In this document: piece after piece, positions 35,692-49,000 of the stretch
How positions within the stretch are numbered: position 1 is the first letter of the stretch
How the letters are laid out: each line of letters starts with the position of its first letter
DNA from: Sabethes cyaneus
Lineage: Eukaryota > Arthropoda > Insecta > Diptera > Culicidae
NCBI RefSeq assembly: GCF_943734655.1
Contig: NC_071355.1
Location: 14,116,768 to 14,180,767, forward strand
Direction: 5' to 3'
Length of the DNA stretch: 64,000 bases
Notes under the pieces: model-generated
Database searches by the model: none
What the model was told of the DNA's origin: nothing
What the model saw: only the letters and a program-made list of their open reading frames with translations
Translations under genes and position numbers: made by a program

Positions 35692-36597
35692 TAGGGAATT
35701 GTCGTCGTGGTTGGGCCACTTTTTAACGTTTGTCCATAACTTCCGTGTCAAAATGAATTTCGGAAATCTAAATACATCGTTGCAAAGGTCTAAGACTAAG
35801 GTACATTTTTGGAAAATTCTGAACTGATTACTTGAAACATAATAAAGTTATAGACATTTACGTGAAGGCAAAAACTGTTGTCACAGTCGGCCATGTTGTA
35901 CAGGTTGGGCCACCGCTGAAAATTCAAGAAATACATATTGAAAATCTATATAGAGACACGAAAAAAATAAATTCCATGAAAAACGACCCATATAAGTGCA
36001 AATACCTTATTTTTAATTTACCTTTTTTGCAAAATTTTGGCGATCTTATAAAATCAATATTACTACAATCACCTTTTACGAAGTGTGCTACTACAATGAA
36101 AAAACAACAACAGTCTAGGTTTTTATCGTATTAATTCTGCTTGTTCTCATCAAATTCCACTTGACTGATGTTCTCTAGCGAATATTATGCTTCTGCGTTT
36201 AAAATTATGGTGGCCCAACCATGACTACACAAGTGGCCCAACCTTCACAATAAGCGCTTTTGTGGTATTTCGCTTTACCCTTACCCCAAAAACCTCACTG
36301 GACGGCATTTTTCTATAGTCTTCATATGGAGCATGAATCATTTCATGCATCGTTTCATGAATCATTCCTTGGAGAAAAGTTCACTGCGCCTGGAAAATAT
36401 TTTCTGTAAAATTCACATCACTGGATTCAGTAAGCGTATTTTGAATAGACGATTGAAACTCACAATATCATGAAAAGTTAGCTGTCACAATAAGAAGTTT
36501 TACAATGCTTGTACATAGATATCACGAGTTACTAAAAGTGAAAAAAATCGTGGCGGCCCGACCATAATAGTGACCCGACGCTAACGACATTACCCTA
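35692..36597 (-). mobile_element. TAGGG-ended MITE, copy 2 (inverted)
   Basis: The reverse complement matches copy 1 at 33391-34315 end to end: TAGGGTAATGTCGTTAGCG, TTTTAGTAACTCGTGATATC, GTGAGTTTCAATCG, and so on. The small plus-strand ORF at 35832-36134 is inside it and not a gene. Confidence 0.75.
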
Positions 36598-36845
36598 CCT
36601 ACGTAAAAAACTGACTCCACTTTACCATCAATGTAGCATTTTTTCACAGCTTTAAACAAAAAAAAACCATTCCTTTAAATTTGCATAAGTTCAAATAATT
36701 TTCTGGCACAGAATCAAGGCTTTTATAGAACAAATTTGCAACAACAATTTAAACAGTTTTTAGAATTTTTCTGATTATAGACTTTGATATATATTTTTCT
36801 CATCAAATGAAACATTGTAAGGTTCATAATCGCCGATGCGTAAAC

Positions 36846-38832
36846 CTACACTACGTTCTCGTCGTTGAATATACTCATCAGATTCGTTTCACTAGTGTTA
36901 CTATTAAGTTGTCGATTGATTCTATCCAGTAGTTTCCGCGTCGGTGTGCAATTAGAATAGAACAAACAGTTATAAGCTCTATCCCAAACTTGGAAAATGT
37001 AATTGGAACTATCGTCATCCGCTCTCATCTCGACTTGCTTATCAATATTCAGGTACTGAGCTTCGGAGTTATTGCCATTGAACGACTCCCAAGGGCTCTT
37101 ATCACTACTGCTTTGGCTGACCTTAGTTGGAGTCCTAAAACCGAAACTATTAGCCAGTGAACGAAGTTGTTAGAGATTTTATACAAACCCATATTTAATG
37201 AAGTTACTAATACGTTCCACATTTCTCTCGCTTACCTCCCATTCCACCATAAAATCACTACGATTGATCAATGCTTCTTTTAAATTATACGGAGAAAATA
37301 AATATCCCAAATCATCGCCGTGCGTAGCTCCGTGATAACTCACATCCAAACTACCTTTATAGAACCTGTTTTTGTACTTCCCAAACTTTCCATCAAACTC
37401 GAATCGATAGTAGTAGATTGGATCCTGATAAGAATCACTTCCCCGCAACGTCCACAAAAGCTTTTTCACCGGATAGTACATGTTCACTAAGTCACTCAAC
37501 TTCCCATAAAAGTGCCAACCAACCCCGTTCGGGTCCAGCTTCTGCGCAAGTTTAGCGGCTTTTCGCACTAATTCTAGCACCAGCCTTAACGATTCATGAC
37601 CTTCACCATCGTGGTTGGGAAAGTTTTCGTCGGCTTCAAAATAGAACGCACTACTGAAGTAGGGAGTGAACTCACAGGCGGTCATTCCGATCATCAGCGG
37701 CACCTGATTGACCGGCTCCCCCAGAATCAACTCGTGGACAGGTTTCGTCACAAGCGCATCCTCACTGTCCTCCTGTTCGACTGTCGGCAGGAAGATTGGA
37801 AGACCAATTGTTGCGAATACAAACCTCCTGGCCTTCGGGTGGAACAGAAATAGGTCTGCAAAGGGAACGCTCATCAATTGTTCTTTTGAAGAAATATTAA
37901 CGGCCTTCAAGTATTTTGGTGTGAAATCATCCGGCCTGTATATCATCGCCGAAGGCGCTAGTAACGATCCGGACATTGCAATCGCTCGATGAAACAACCC
38001 ACTGAACTGTTCCAGATACAAGTAATAGGTGACGGAATGTGCTCCTACGCTCTGTCCGAGAACTGTGACATTATTTGGGTCACCTCCGAAAGGTTCAATG
38101 TACTGCTGCACCCATTGCAAAGCAACCAACTGATCCTTGAGTCCAAAATTGCCACTTATATTGTACTCCGGATAGTGAAGGAACCCTAGAACAAACAATC
38201 GGTAGTTGAACGAAACTACCAATATTTCCTGAAGAATGTTACAGTTTGCTAGTTATTCTACTCTAAGAGACAGTTCATTTGATTATTACGTTTTCTATCA
38301 GCAAGTCAACGCCAAACATATCCGTTTGAGGAGACCAAATCGCGTAACTTCCCCCGTGAATGTACACCATTACGGGAAACTTCTTCATAGTTTCATTCCT
38401 AGATGGTATCAACGGGCTGTAGACGTTCAGAAATAAACAGTCTTCATCTCCGTGTACGTAAAGAGCCGCCACAAGAGTATCCAGTTGGGCACAAATGTTT
38501 CCAACTTTGCCATATTGCTCGGTACTATTCGGAGCTCGAATAACGGGAGCCTAAAACAGAAAAACTTTTTTTCGTTTTTTTTTCTCGAAATCTATCCACA
38601 AGCTTCAACTACACACTTGAAAACGTAACGATCCAACCGGTGGCTCTGCGTACCTTATTCCCAGATATTCACAATAGGCTAAGCCATTGAACGTCCGATT
38701 TAGAACACCCACTCCAGCGGATCCATCGTCAAACTCTACACGACACGGATTCTCTTCTGGTTGTTGTCCGACCCCTGCAGTCGTTAGACTTAGTATAGTA
38801 CTCCAAACAACGATCGAAACTATGACACTCAT
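36846..38832 (-). CDS. Secreted type-B carboxylesterase (alpha/beta hydrolase), 4 exons
   Basis: Exons on the reverse strand: 38617-38832, 38290-38550, 37189-38228, 36846-37134. Introns are 66, 61 and 54 bp, all GT-AG, phases 0, 0 and 2. The product is 601 residues, normal for the family. It has a signal peptide (MSVIVSIVVWSTILSLTTAG), YLGIRYAEPPVGSLRF, the EDCLFLNVYSP box (108-118), oxyanion-hole HGGS (137-140), nucleophile elbow GQSVGAHS with Ser219, Glu345 in GMTACEFTPYF and His462 in GATHGDDLGYLF. The triad is complete, so activity on carboxyl esters is expected. Two usual features vary: GQSVG instead of GQSAG, and HGGS instead of HGGG. The start is the Met that opens the signal peptide; an upstream in-frame Met at 38973 is less likely. 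Substrate cannot be told: juvenile-hormone-esterase-like, digestive or detoxifying roles are all possible. Long intergenic repeats lie on both sides. Confidence 0.92.
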
Positions 38833-39510
38833 CGCAGGGCCAATCCTACACCAGAACTGGGAACTATTTGATAGCGGCACGCGGCATTCATTGTTGTTCC
38901 GCGTACAATTTTGTCGCTCGCTCGCTAGTTTCGTTTGAATTATAAATTGAACGAAAGCGTGCACATTCATCATTGCTACTAGACTAGACTAGAGACTAGG
39001 AGATTATGTATAGGAAATTCTAGCACATCAGTGCATGTCAGTCAGTGCAAGTCAAGTGCATCTCGATTCCCTCTGGTAAAGACCGACCCGGCACCGTTAA
39101 ATGATAAGGGCAACAAGCTATTCGACGACAATGGACATGGTTGGTGCAACGTGTGTGTGCGCTGGTTACATGCTCGGGAGGTGCGAGATGCTCACGGGTA
39201 CTGACGGGCAATTCTACTCAATGATTTGCTTAATTTTATTGTTTGCATCAAACTGACCGCCTGCAGCCAGGCATCTAGGCAATTCAAGCTCCATAGTTGA
39301 AAAGTATTTGTTGTATGCAAATGCATTGCTGTAGTAGAATTGCAGTTAGATGCAAGTTATATTTAATTTGCAGTTGAACTTAAACTTGGAATTATACTTA
39401 AAATTAGACTTGAAATTGGTGAATATTCATCATACTTGATTTTTGACATGGACAGGATCAAGGAATCAAAATATCATTCAAACGCAGAAATAACCGACAA
39501 AAACGAAGTG
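38833..39510. other. Upstream region of the esterase
   Basis: It should hold the esterase promoter. Near 38975-39055 the text has direct repeats (AGACTAGACTAGAGACTAGG, GTGCATGTCAGTCAGTGCAAG). 39290-39430 is a degenerate TTGxAxTT run. No TATA box or second gene can be asserted. Confidence 0.35.
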
Positions 39511-40317
39511 CCGTCATCCGGGGATACTTGCAACACTTTGGCGCATCGCGCTTTTGACAGCTCTAACGCATTTGTTTGTTAACATAACCATTTGTACCCA
39601 ATGCCATTTTAAAGAAGGGATGTTTACCTATTGTTTAGTTAAGTTTAATCCATTACATCATTATTTTGCTTGTTTTTATACGATTGGAAAGTAATTTCAC
39701 TTTCAGAGTAGGAAAAATTGATGTGCAAAGTTGCGTCAGTCCATTGACATGGAATTATTTTTTATTGTTTGGTTCCTGTACACAATAAGTGCATCATATA
39801 AGCTAACAAATAGCAACTTTGAGCTTTGTTTATATTTTGAACTTGGAGAAGAAACGATGAATTCGTGTTGTTACTTCCAATATGGCGCGGCTTGTAGCAC
39901 TTGTAAAAAGAGAAATTATCGTAATAGACAGTATGTACAAAGTAAGTTTGCATCTGTACGATGTTAATTTGTCTACCACCATCTCCAGAAAAATTAAAAT
40001 TGTGAAAAATTCCACGTGCCTTGAAACGGCAATTTGGAGTTCACCGACATGCTGCATTTTCACCGAATAACTTTAAAAAGGCGATAGACAAAATTGGGAA
40101 ACAAAAAACGCCTCCAGTATCTCTTGTAACACCCCAACACCCCTATTTTCGGTTCATTCTACAGATTCATTTAGTTTATATTTTTTCTTAAAATCATAAA
40201 TCAAAAGTACTGACCACTATACAAGTTTTGGCTACATACATTTGGACCTAAACGATATACTTCGAAAGTTATACTAAGTCAAAGTTCAAAAGTGTTGCAA
40301 GTATCCCCGGATGACGG
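39511..40317 (+). mobile_element. Tc1/mariner-like element with CCGTCATCCGGGG TIRs
   Basis: The left end CCGTCATCCGGGGATACTTG and right end CAAGTATCCCCGGATGACGG are perfect inverted repeats over at least 26 bp. TA follows the right end; the left flank is TG. An ORF at 39882-40070 with ATG, LSTTISRKIKI and a short tail looks like the helix-turn-helix start of a Tc1-type transposase, followed directly by the right TIR, so the catalytic part is deleted. Confidence 0.7.
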
Positions 40318-40321
40318 TACA

Positions 40322-40730
40322 CAAATTTTATGAATATCAAGCTAATGATAATAATGAGCATTAACGCAAGCAGAAGATGACTGTTAGGGGGATTGTCGTC
40401 AAACTACATAAATGCAATACATTTCAGATCCATTCGGTACGAGTTGACAATAGATTTATACTTTAACAGCTCATCATGCCGTGATCGGAATTAGAATCTC
40501 CCCTTATAATTGATGATCGGAATTAGGTGCACTGATACATCTTACTTTGATGCATTTTTTTAACTTTCGGTAAATAGTTTAGGTATTTTAGTATTTTTCC
40601 ATGAAACATAATTGAAAATACTTGCTAAAGACACATACCGTGTAAATAAATATCAAAGCTATATTTGTCAGTGAGGACTCAAAGATGAATCATGCCTTAG
40701 GTGATCGGAATTAGGTGCTTTCACGGTACC
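40322..40730 (-). mobile_element. Compact copy of element E (empty-site copy)
   Basis: The reverse complement of 3827-4086 joined to 6710-6850: it ends GATCGGAATTAGGTGCTTTCACGGTA and carries TGCATTTTTTTAACTTTCGG and GTTGACAATAGATTTATAC. It lacks element D, so it shows the pre-insertion junction with a single TA. Confidence 0.65.
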
Positions 40731-41463
40731 AGAAATTAAAATTGAAATCGTACTTGACCTAGGGCATAAAATTAGACTTGAATTTGGATCAATTTGACCT
40801 TAAAGAATTTGACCTTTATTTCACATTGAATTGGAAATTTGATTTGAAATTGTACTAAAATTTATAGTGATTTGGACTGGAAGTTTTACTGGAAATCTAT
40901 ACCTATAAAAATGGATTTCTGTCTGTCTGTACCTATGTTCCTTTTAGAATCGAAAACTACTGAACCGATCAGCGTGAAAATTTGCATGTAGGGTTTTTTT
41001 GGGCCAGGGAAGGTTCTTATGATGGTTAGAGACCCCTCGCCCCACTAAGAGGGGGGCTCCCATACAAATGAAACACACATTTCTGCATAACTTGAGAACT
41101 AATCAAGCATATGGAACAAAATTTTACATGTGCGCTTTTTGGAGACAAGAATTTTTTCTATGGTGAATTGAGACCTCTCTTCACTTTAGGAGGGGGGGCT
41201 CCTATACAAATGAAATACAAATTTCCTCATAACTCGAGAACTAATTAATCAAATGGAACATGTGGGTGTTTTTGGAGGCATGAATTTTTTCTATGATGAA
41301 TTAGGACCCCTCTCCCTTTTTAAGAGGGGGGCTCTCATACAAATGAAATACAAATTTCCTCATAACTCGAGAAGTAATCAAGCAAATGGAACAAATTTGG
41401 CATGTGGGGGGTTTTGAAGGCAGGATTTTTTTTAATGATGGTTTGAGACCCTTCACCTCTGTG

Positions 41464-43347
41464 TAGGGCTGTCTAACCGGTAGTACCGGTAGTACCGAAA
41501 CCGGTAATACCGGCCAATTTTTAGATACCGAAATACCGGTTTTAGAAAGGCAAAAAACCGGTATTTCCGGTATTTTCTAATCTCCTTGTTTTTTTCCAAC
41601 TCCTTATTCGAATAAGAACTAAATTTGATAAAAGATTATAAAACTCTCAGAAAAACAACTTGGTGTTAATGCCGACGAGATTCTTCGACTACTAAAAATG
41701 AAGAGAGTGCAATTGTGGGTCAAATTATTTTAGCTCTTGAACCCGTTTAAGGCACAGTAGACCAACTTTGCTGTAAAAATGATTCATTGTATGAGCCAGT
41801 CGTCGCGTTTCAATTTATTTTTGAACAACTTGATATTCAAAAGCCACCAAATTATTCGAAGCTCTCAAATAACAAATTTAGGAAACAATATCAGGGCCCA
41901 GAAACGTCACTTATAATAGTAAATTGCAGTGTTGGGCACCGCTAATTCGCTAATACGCTAACCAATTCAATTTGCTCGATAATTGAGGAAATTTCGCTAA
42001 TCACTAATCGCAAACTGCAAATTAACAGCCAGTTTATTTTTGAACATATCACAACAACTTGCATTGTAATCTATCACTGTACAAATTATTACTTTCTTAA
42101 TAAAACTTAGATCAAAACCTATAATAATGGATAAAATGCTCTACCGTTTATTAATTTCAAAGTTACCAGCGGCACTTCATTTAGAATTACGGATCAGCAA
42201 CAATTCGGTTAGTCTGAATATAAATTATGAAGCCTAATTAGCGTTTCGCGATTGCTCGGTTAGTGAATTAGTGGTACCCAACACTGGTAAATTGTTATTC
42301 AACAATGAGGTAATGAAGCTTCAGTTTTAACAGAAGCAGCGCCGCTTTGTTTCAAAACTGGCTTCAATCAGCGTCATTGAAACGATTTTCACTTTATCAT
42401 GACGACCGGTTTTAAAGTTTCATTTGTATTTCTCTATCAAATATTCAGAAAAAGGTCAGCCTAGACTTTTAATGCAATTGAATTGATTTTGAGTAACATT
42501 TCCTACATTAATCTACTCAACATCGACAAATCGTGCATGACTGTCAATCGTCATCATTTGACACAGTCAGTAGCATCAGCTGAAGCTTGCTCGAAACGTT
42601 CTGTTCAACAAATGAAACAAGTCGCTTCATATATGAAACGAATGTAAGGGAAAGTTAGCTTCATTTATTTGTTTCGACGATGCCGGGCTCTGATCAGAAT
42701 ACGGGGATCTTTGCGCGTTTTGAGCATTCTTGCCAACAAAGGATCTGCCAGGAAAGAATTTGGAATATTTTTCAAGTCTTTCGAGTGATACATTGATTAC
42801 ACAAGGAGATGAAATTTGCATCCCACTATCTTTGAATAATGGGATTGATAACAGAGAAGAAAAGGTATTTGTGAACGATGATGAAGAGGATGACGTTCTG
42901 CAGGAGTTCCGGTTTGGGGATGGAGAAAAAATTGTTGAAAGGCTGTAGGAGACCGAGGCATTAATTATGCTGGAAGCGACAATGCAAGATATTTTGTAAA
43001 TAATTAAAGGCGGGTCTCCCTACTATAAATTTGACGAAATGAAAGGAAAGTTCCTGATGGGCTTAGAGCCGTTAGACATCGATGAAAGCGGAAATTTTTT
43101 CAATTGTTGGAAATGTTGGCAATAAAATTCGTTCTATAGTAAGGGAATTAAATCGCTAAGTGTATTATATCTGCTTCAATTCTATTTTGCTAAGCAACAA
43201 TACTGATGCTAATGTTTCAAAATAAAAAGATTTACTGAAAAACATCGATATTTCTATTGATTTCGAATAATCTGCCAATACCGGTATTTTCTACGCCAAT
43301 ACCGAAATACCGGTTTTCACCAAAAGCCCCCAATACCGACAGCCCTA
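41464..43347 (+). mobile_element. hAT element, 1884 bp, 8-bp TSD
   Basis: The ends TAGGGCTGTCTAACCGG and ...CAATACCGACAGCCCTA are flanked on both sides by CCTCTGTG (41456-41463 and 43348-43355), an exact 8-bp duplication typical of hAT elements. Subterminal CCGGTATTACCGG-type repeats occur at both ends. An ORF at 42730-42948 contains an acidic NDDEEDDVLQEF stretch, possibly the remnant of a transposase or of captured sequence. No RW/CxxH or dimerisation motif is intact, so it is non-autonomous. A piece of the same family is at 62195-62325. Confidence 0.85.
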
Positions 43348-43449
43348 CCTCTGTGGTAGGGGGATAACGACTCTCATACAAGTAGAACAGAAATTTTTGC
43401 GTAAATCAAAAAATAATCGAACTCGAGATATTTTAGACTTTTTCATAAA

Positions 43450-44125
43450 ACATTTTTGGCCGTGATCTCGACGACCCTTACGCAGTACTTTCGATCTACA
43501 AAGGCCTTGTCAGAAGTAAACTCGATTTTGCGAGCATTATTTGGCGTCCTCAGTATATAACGCACATCTAGCGCATCGAAGGCATCCAGAAAAGGTTTGT
43601 AAGATTCGCTCTCAGGAATCTTAGATGGAACGGAGAACAGCTTCCACCGTATCACGATCTGTGTTCTCTGGTGGATATTGATACGGTCCACTCGAGACAT
43701 AAAATAGCCGACATAGTATTCTTTTTGAACATCCTCTCAGAACGAACAAACAGCCAACCTCTGAGCAGTCGGTTAATATTTAACGATAGTGCAGTCACAC
43801 TCCGACAACGCAGGACCTTTGAGCCGCCTTTTCGGTCCAGAAATTATTCGCAGCACGAACCTACTTCTCGCTTCATGAATGCCTTCAATGCACTGCAGCA
43901 TATTATAACCATTGGCATGAGCTCGGATGTGATTAGGCATAGACTTAGTTTATACTTCAGAGGACAATTACGTTAACTCTAGACTATTTATTTTATGACT
44001 TGTAATTTTTGTAACTTTTGTAACCTGTAAAATTAGATTTATAGTCATTATTACTTGTATAGATTTAAGAATGGGTAAAGGGCTTGAAGCCTATATTCGA
44101 AATACATTCAATTCAATTCAACATT
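43450..44125 (+). pseudogene. 5'-truncated non-LTR retrotransposon (Jockey/I-type RT C-terminus)
   Basis: The forward strand reads VLSIYKGLVRSKLDFASIIW, a stop after YITHI, then RIEGIQKRFVRFALRNLRW and a C-terminal tail ending RGQLR at 43974. This parallels 24925-25580 (LYCSLVRSVLEYCSVIWNP, RIEAVQRRFVRYALR). The 3' UTR ends in CATTCAATTCAATTCAACATT. AACATT flanks the insertion on both sides, and the uninterrupted host sequence is seen at 3461-3500. Confidence 0.75.
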
Positions 44126-46082
44126 AATCAATAACAAGACCATCAAAAACTATCAATAGTAACATTAGATAATTCAGCGCGAGACGGCCACAGGCCGCGA
44201 GTGTTGCCAGCGACCTGCCGTCGGAAGCGCCGGCCACTGCGGAGGGCAGCCCCCGTAGAGATCACCTCTATCTAGGTTTATTTATTTTTCTAGATCTGTT
44301 GACCTCTATTGCTTTCCTTCAGTTGGGTCACCCCTGCGAAATGGTACTTTCTACGAAAAGATTTTCCGTGAAATGGTACATCTCGCGTAAGGTTTTTCGC
44401 GAAATGGTATCCTGCGAAATTCTATATTCCGCGTTATGGTCAACCAAGAATTGGTGTTCCGCAAAATGGTATTCGGCGAAATGGTTCGTAATGATGACGA
44501 ATATTTAAATGCTAGCCGCTTTATTTTATCGGGCTAAGCAATGGGGGGAGTTGTTTTCTACTCTACTGTGAGGAAAACTTGTATATTAAAACACCCATGA
44601 ACTCCTCAGAAACTTGCAAAACTCGAGATTATGACAAAGGTCATCCGAGATTCACGATTTATGTGCAACACAGTTTAATTTATGGCAGTACGAAGTTTGT
44701 CGGGTCAGCTAGTAATTACATAAACTAAGCGTTTTGCACCTAGTTTTCACCTGAGATAATGTTTTAGAATTTCACATCACGCAATCAAATCGTAACAACC
44801 TTATATTTACAGATTTTAACCACAAGAGAGCTTACGGAAACGACGCAAAAAATTACATCGGAAGCTGTTAGAAGACAAATTTATTTTTCTTTTGATTTGA
44901 CAGGTAGTGACAACTGTCAAACTTGCATAGTAGGCTGATTCGTGTTTAAGGTTTCTCGTTAGTTTTGCATTTTAATTTATGCTAGTTTGCGAATAAACGA
45001 ACTAGGGCGTATTGCCCACATTATACACATGTCCCCTATATGATATTGTCTTCGCAGCACAAATCAGGAGTCGGAGCTCAAGCCGCTAGCGACTTTGCTG
45101 ATGCGAATTATCTGTCAATGTCAAACAAACTGCTTCATTTATTGTTTATGTTATTTCTTCTCACTAACAGGATTTATCGTAGAATTTTCGGATCTTTGGT
45201 ATTTTTGGGATATTTGCTGGGATAAATATGGAAAACATTATTATTAGCAGCGTACGACGTAAACATGCAAATCCAAATATGGTATACCATGCTTTGTATG
45301 AGTACTATTTCTTAGGTATACCAAGAAAAGATTTAGCAACCATTTACAATTAGTCATATTCGACTATTTGCGAACGGATAAATAAGTACGAGAGAAACGG
45401 ATTTTATTCTCGAAAACTGCGCCAGCAAGTATATAAATGATTTAGTAGGGAAATGCGTGGCTGGCTAGTCGAATTGTATCGAAAGGAGCCTGTACTTTTT
45501 CTCGATGAGGCTAAGCAGAAATTTCAATTGAACTTCCATCAAACCATCAGCGTATCTTCCATTTGTGTGATCCTACATGAAGCTGGATTATCGTGGAAAA
45601 CCATCGAAAGACGAGCGATACAAATTCGCGATGATGAAATAATCAGGTTTATCAGGGAAATGCTGTCAATCCCTTGGGATATCTACAATCCCGTTTTCCC
45701 TGACGAAGTGGCCTTTGACAACCGCGAAATGCTGCGAAAAAAAGGATACGGAGTTGTGGGGAAAAAAGTTATCGTTCGTGGAGAATTTTGCAGAAAACCA
45801 CGAGTGTCTTTTCTGTGTTTTTTGGGGATGAATGGGATTGTGGAGAGCTTTTGGACGAACGGTACCTTTAACAGGGCAAATTTTTTTGATTGCTGCAAAA
45901 AATTTGCTCTGGAAAATCCATCTGTTCAACAGTATCCAGGATTCCATTCTGTATGGGTAATGGATGGCGCCAAAATCCATTGTGACCGCAACATAATTCG
46001 GTACCTTCGTTCTGTAGGCATAATACCGATTTTTCTTCCCCCTTATTGTCCTTTTTTTAATCCTATAGAAGTAGTTTTTCGC

Positions 46083-49000
46083 GGAAGGAGCGTCAAACAC
46101 AGCTCTGGTCCTCACAAGCTCCCGCCTCACGCCTCCACGAGTCATATGATACCAAATGCGGCGTAGCCTGGGCAATGTTGTCAATCTGACAATAGCGAAG
46201 TGAGGAGGTGCGACGCGAATACTGGCGCGGTAACCATAGCATGGCGGTAGAGGAAATGCTTCGTCAAACACGAGCGTCTGTTCACCAAGGAGGTGCGGCT
46301 CAAACAGCGTCTGTTCTCCATGTTAGGGGCGGCTGATTATTATACTCGTCCTTATGCCAGCAGGGACACTAAACAGTGCTGTGCACGATGGTCCTCCGGC
46401 GAGACAGGGGGTTAGGGGCAGGCCCAACAAGCCGCCCTGGAAAACTAAAAGTTACCAACAACGAAGAAGAAAATAGGGATCGGAACAATCGGCGTCGACC
46501 CACGCGACGAAATAAGGACTACGATTGGAAACTCGGGACATGGAATTGCAAATCGCTCGGCTTCCCGGGTTGCGATAGGATAATATATGATGAATTACAT
46601 CCCCGAAACTTCGAAGTCGTAGCACTGCAGGAACTTTGCTGGACAGGACAGAAGGTATGGAAAAGCGGGCATCGAGCGGCTACTTTCTACCAGAGCTGTG
46701 GCACCACCAACGAGCTGGGAACCGGCTTTATAGTACTGGGAAAGATGCGCCAGCGTGTGATTGGTTGGCAACCGATCAACGCAAGGATGTGCAAGTTGAG
46801 GATTAAGGGCAATGGCCGTTTCTTCAATTACAGTATCATCAATGTGCATTGCCCACACGAAGGGAGACCCGATGACGAGAAGGAGGCGTTCTACGCGCAG
46901 CTGGAGCAGGTGTATGATGGCTGTCCGCGACGGGACGTGAAAATCGTAATCGGTGACATGAACGCGCAGGTAGGACGGGAAGCTATATATAGACCGGTAA
47001 TCGGGCCAAACAGCCTGCATGCCGCAACGAACGACAACGGCCAACGATGCGTAAATTTTGCAGCTTCCCGTGGTATGGTAGTCCGAAGTACCTTCTTCCC
47101 TCGCAAAGATATCCACAAGTCCACCTGGAGATCACCAGACCATCGAATAGAAAACCAAATTGACCATGTTCTAATCGACGGTAAATTCTTCTCTGATGTT
47201 ATAAACGTTCGCACCTACCGCAGTGCGAATATAGATTCGGATCATTTCCTAGTTGCAGTTTGCATGCGCTCAAAACTCTCGACGGTGCATAACACGCGTC
47301 GAAGTCGTACGCCGCGACCCAACATCGAGCAGCTACGAGTCACCGGAGTTGCCCAGGAATACGCGTGGCAGCTGGAAGCAGCGCTACCAACGGAAGAGCA
47401 ACTTGGCGCAGCAACTCTTGAAGATGGTTGGAAAGGCATTAAGACCGCCATCGGTAGCACTGCACTAGCGGCACTAGGTACAATGAATCCGAACCGAAGA
47501 AACGATTGGTTCGACGGCGAATGCGAGCAATTAGTGCAGGAGAAGAATGCAGCACGTGCGAGGATGCTGCAATACCGTACGAGGGCGAATGTGGATCGAT
47601 ATAAACAAGCACGGAACAGGCAAAACTCAGTCTTCCGGAGGAAAAAGCGCCAACAGGAAGATCGGGATCGCGAGGCGATGGAAGAACTGTACCGTGCTAA
47701 CGATAAACGGAGGTTCTACGAGAAGTTAAACCGCTCGCGCAAAGGCCATGTGCCGCAGGCCGATATGTGTCGAGACTCAGACGGTAATCTTCTCACGAAC
47801 GAACGTGAGGTGATCGAGAGGTGGAAGCAGTATTATGACGAGCACCTTAACGGCGATGTAGCTGAACATGGAGGTGACGATATGGCAATAGATCTTGGAG
47901 CACGTGCAGAAGACGACAGAATACCAGCCCCTGACCTCCAGGAGGTAGCAGAAGAGATCGGTCGGCTGAAGAACAATAAAGCGGCTGGGGCTGATCAGCT
48001 ACCCGGCGAGCTGCTGAAATACGGTGGTGACGCACTGGCTAGAGCGCTGCACTGGATCATTGTCAAGATTTGGGAGGATGAGCTACTACCGGAGGAGTGG
48101 ACGGAAGGCATCGTGTGTCCGATCTACAAAAAGGGCGACAAGTTGGATTGTTGCAATTACCGCGCAATCACACTGTTGAACGCCGCCTACAAGGTACTCT
48201 CCCAACTTTTATGTCGTCGACTATCACCATTTGCAAAGGAGTTCGTGGGGCAATATCAAGCGGGATTCATGGGTGCCCGTGCCACCACGGACCAGATTTT
48301 CGCGCTTCGGCAAGTGTTGCAGAAATGTCGCGAATACAACGTGCCCACGCATCATTTATTCATCGACTTCAAATCGGCGTACGACACGATCGATCGAGAT
48401 CAGCTATGGCAGATTATGCACTACTACGGATTTCCGGATAAACTAACGCGATTGGTCAAGGCGACGATGGATCGAGTAATGTGTGTTGTTCGAGTATCAG
48501 GGGCAGTCTCGAGTCCCTTTGGATCTCGAAGAGGGTTACGGCAAGGTGATGGGCTTTCATGTTTGCTGTTTAACATCGCTTTGGAGGGTGTGATAAGAAG
48601 AGCGGGTATAGACACGAGTGGCACGATATTCACGAAGTCCGTCCAGCTTCTTGGTTTCGCTGACGACGTTGACATCATTACACGTACCTTTGAGAGGATG
48701 GCGGAAACGTACATCGGACTGAAAGCTGAAGCCAAACGGATAGGACTTGTCATTAATGTATCGAAAACAAAATACATGAAAGGAAGAGGTTCTAGAGAAG
48801 TGAATGCTGACCTCCATCCCCGGATTCATTTAGACGGTGATGAAATCGAGGTGGTAGAAGAGTTCGTGTATCTGGGCTCACTGGTTACCGCAGACAACGA
48901 CACCAGCAGAGAAATACAAAGACGCATTATGGCAGGAAATCGTGCCTACTTTGGACTCCGTAGGACGCTGCGATCGAACAAAATTCGCCACCGCACGAAG

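Larger units (their letters stand above)
40899..44712 (+). mobile_element. Helentron-like element carrying two insertions
   Basis: It starts near CTATACCTATAAAAATGGA. It has tandem GAGACCxCTC...GGGGGGCTC units at 41030-41463, the hAT insertion at 41464-43347, the resumed unit (GTGGTAGGGGGATAACGAC), a truncated non-LTR element at about 43450-44125, then the CGAGTGTTGCCAGCGACC block, and ends at GTTTGTCGGGTCAGCTAGTA (44712). Block order equals 3361-3826. No RepHel protein. Confidence 0.6.

Noticed and set aside
35832..36134. 100-codon plus-strand ORF
   Set aside because: Lies inside MITE copy 2 and is not open in copy 1.
45666..46271. 201-codon reverse-strand ORF
   Set aside because: Antisense shadow of the transposase and RTE 5' UTR.
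46376..46387. RTE ORF starting at 46376
   Set aside because: The first codon is GTG; the first ATG is at 46388.
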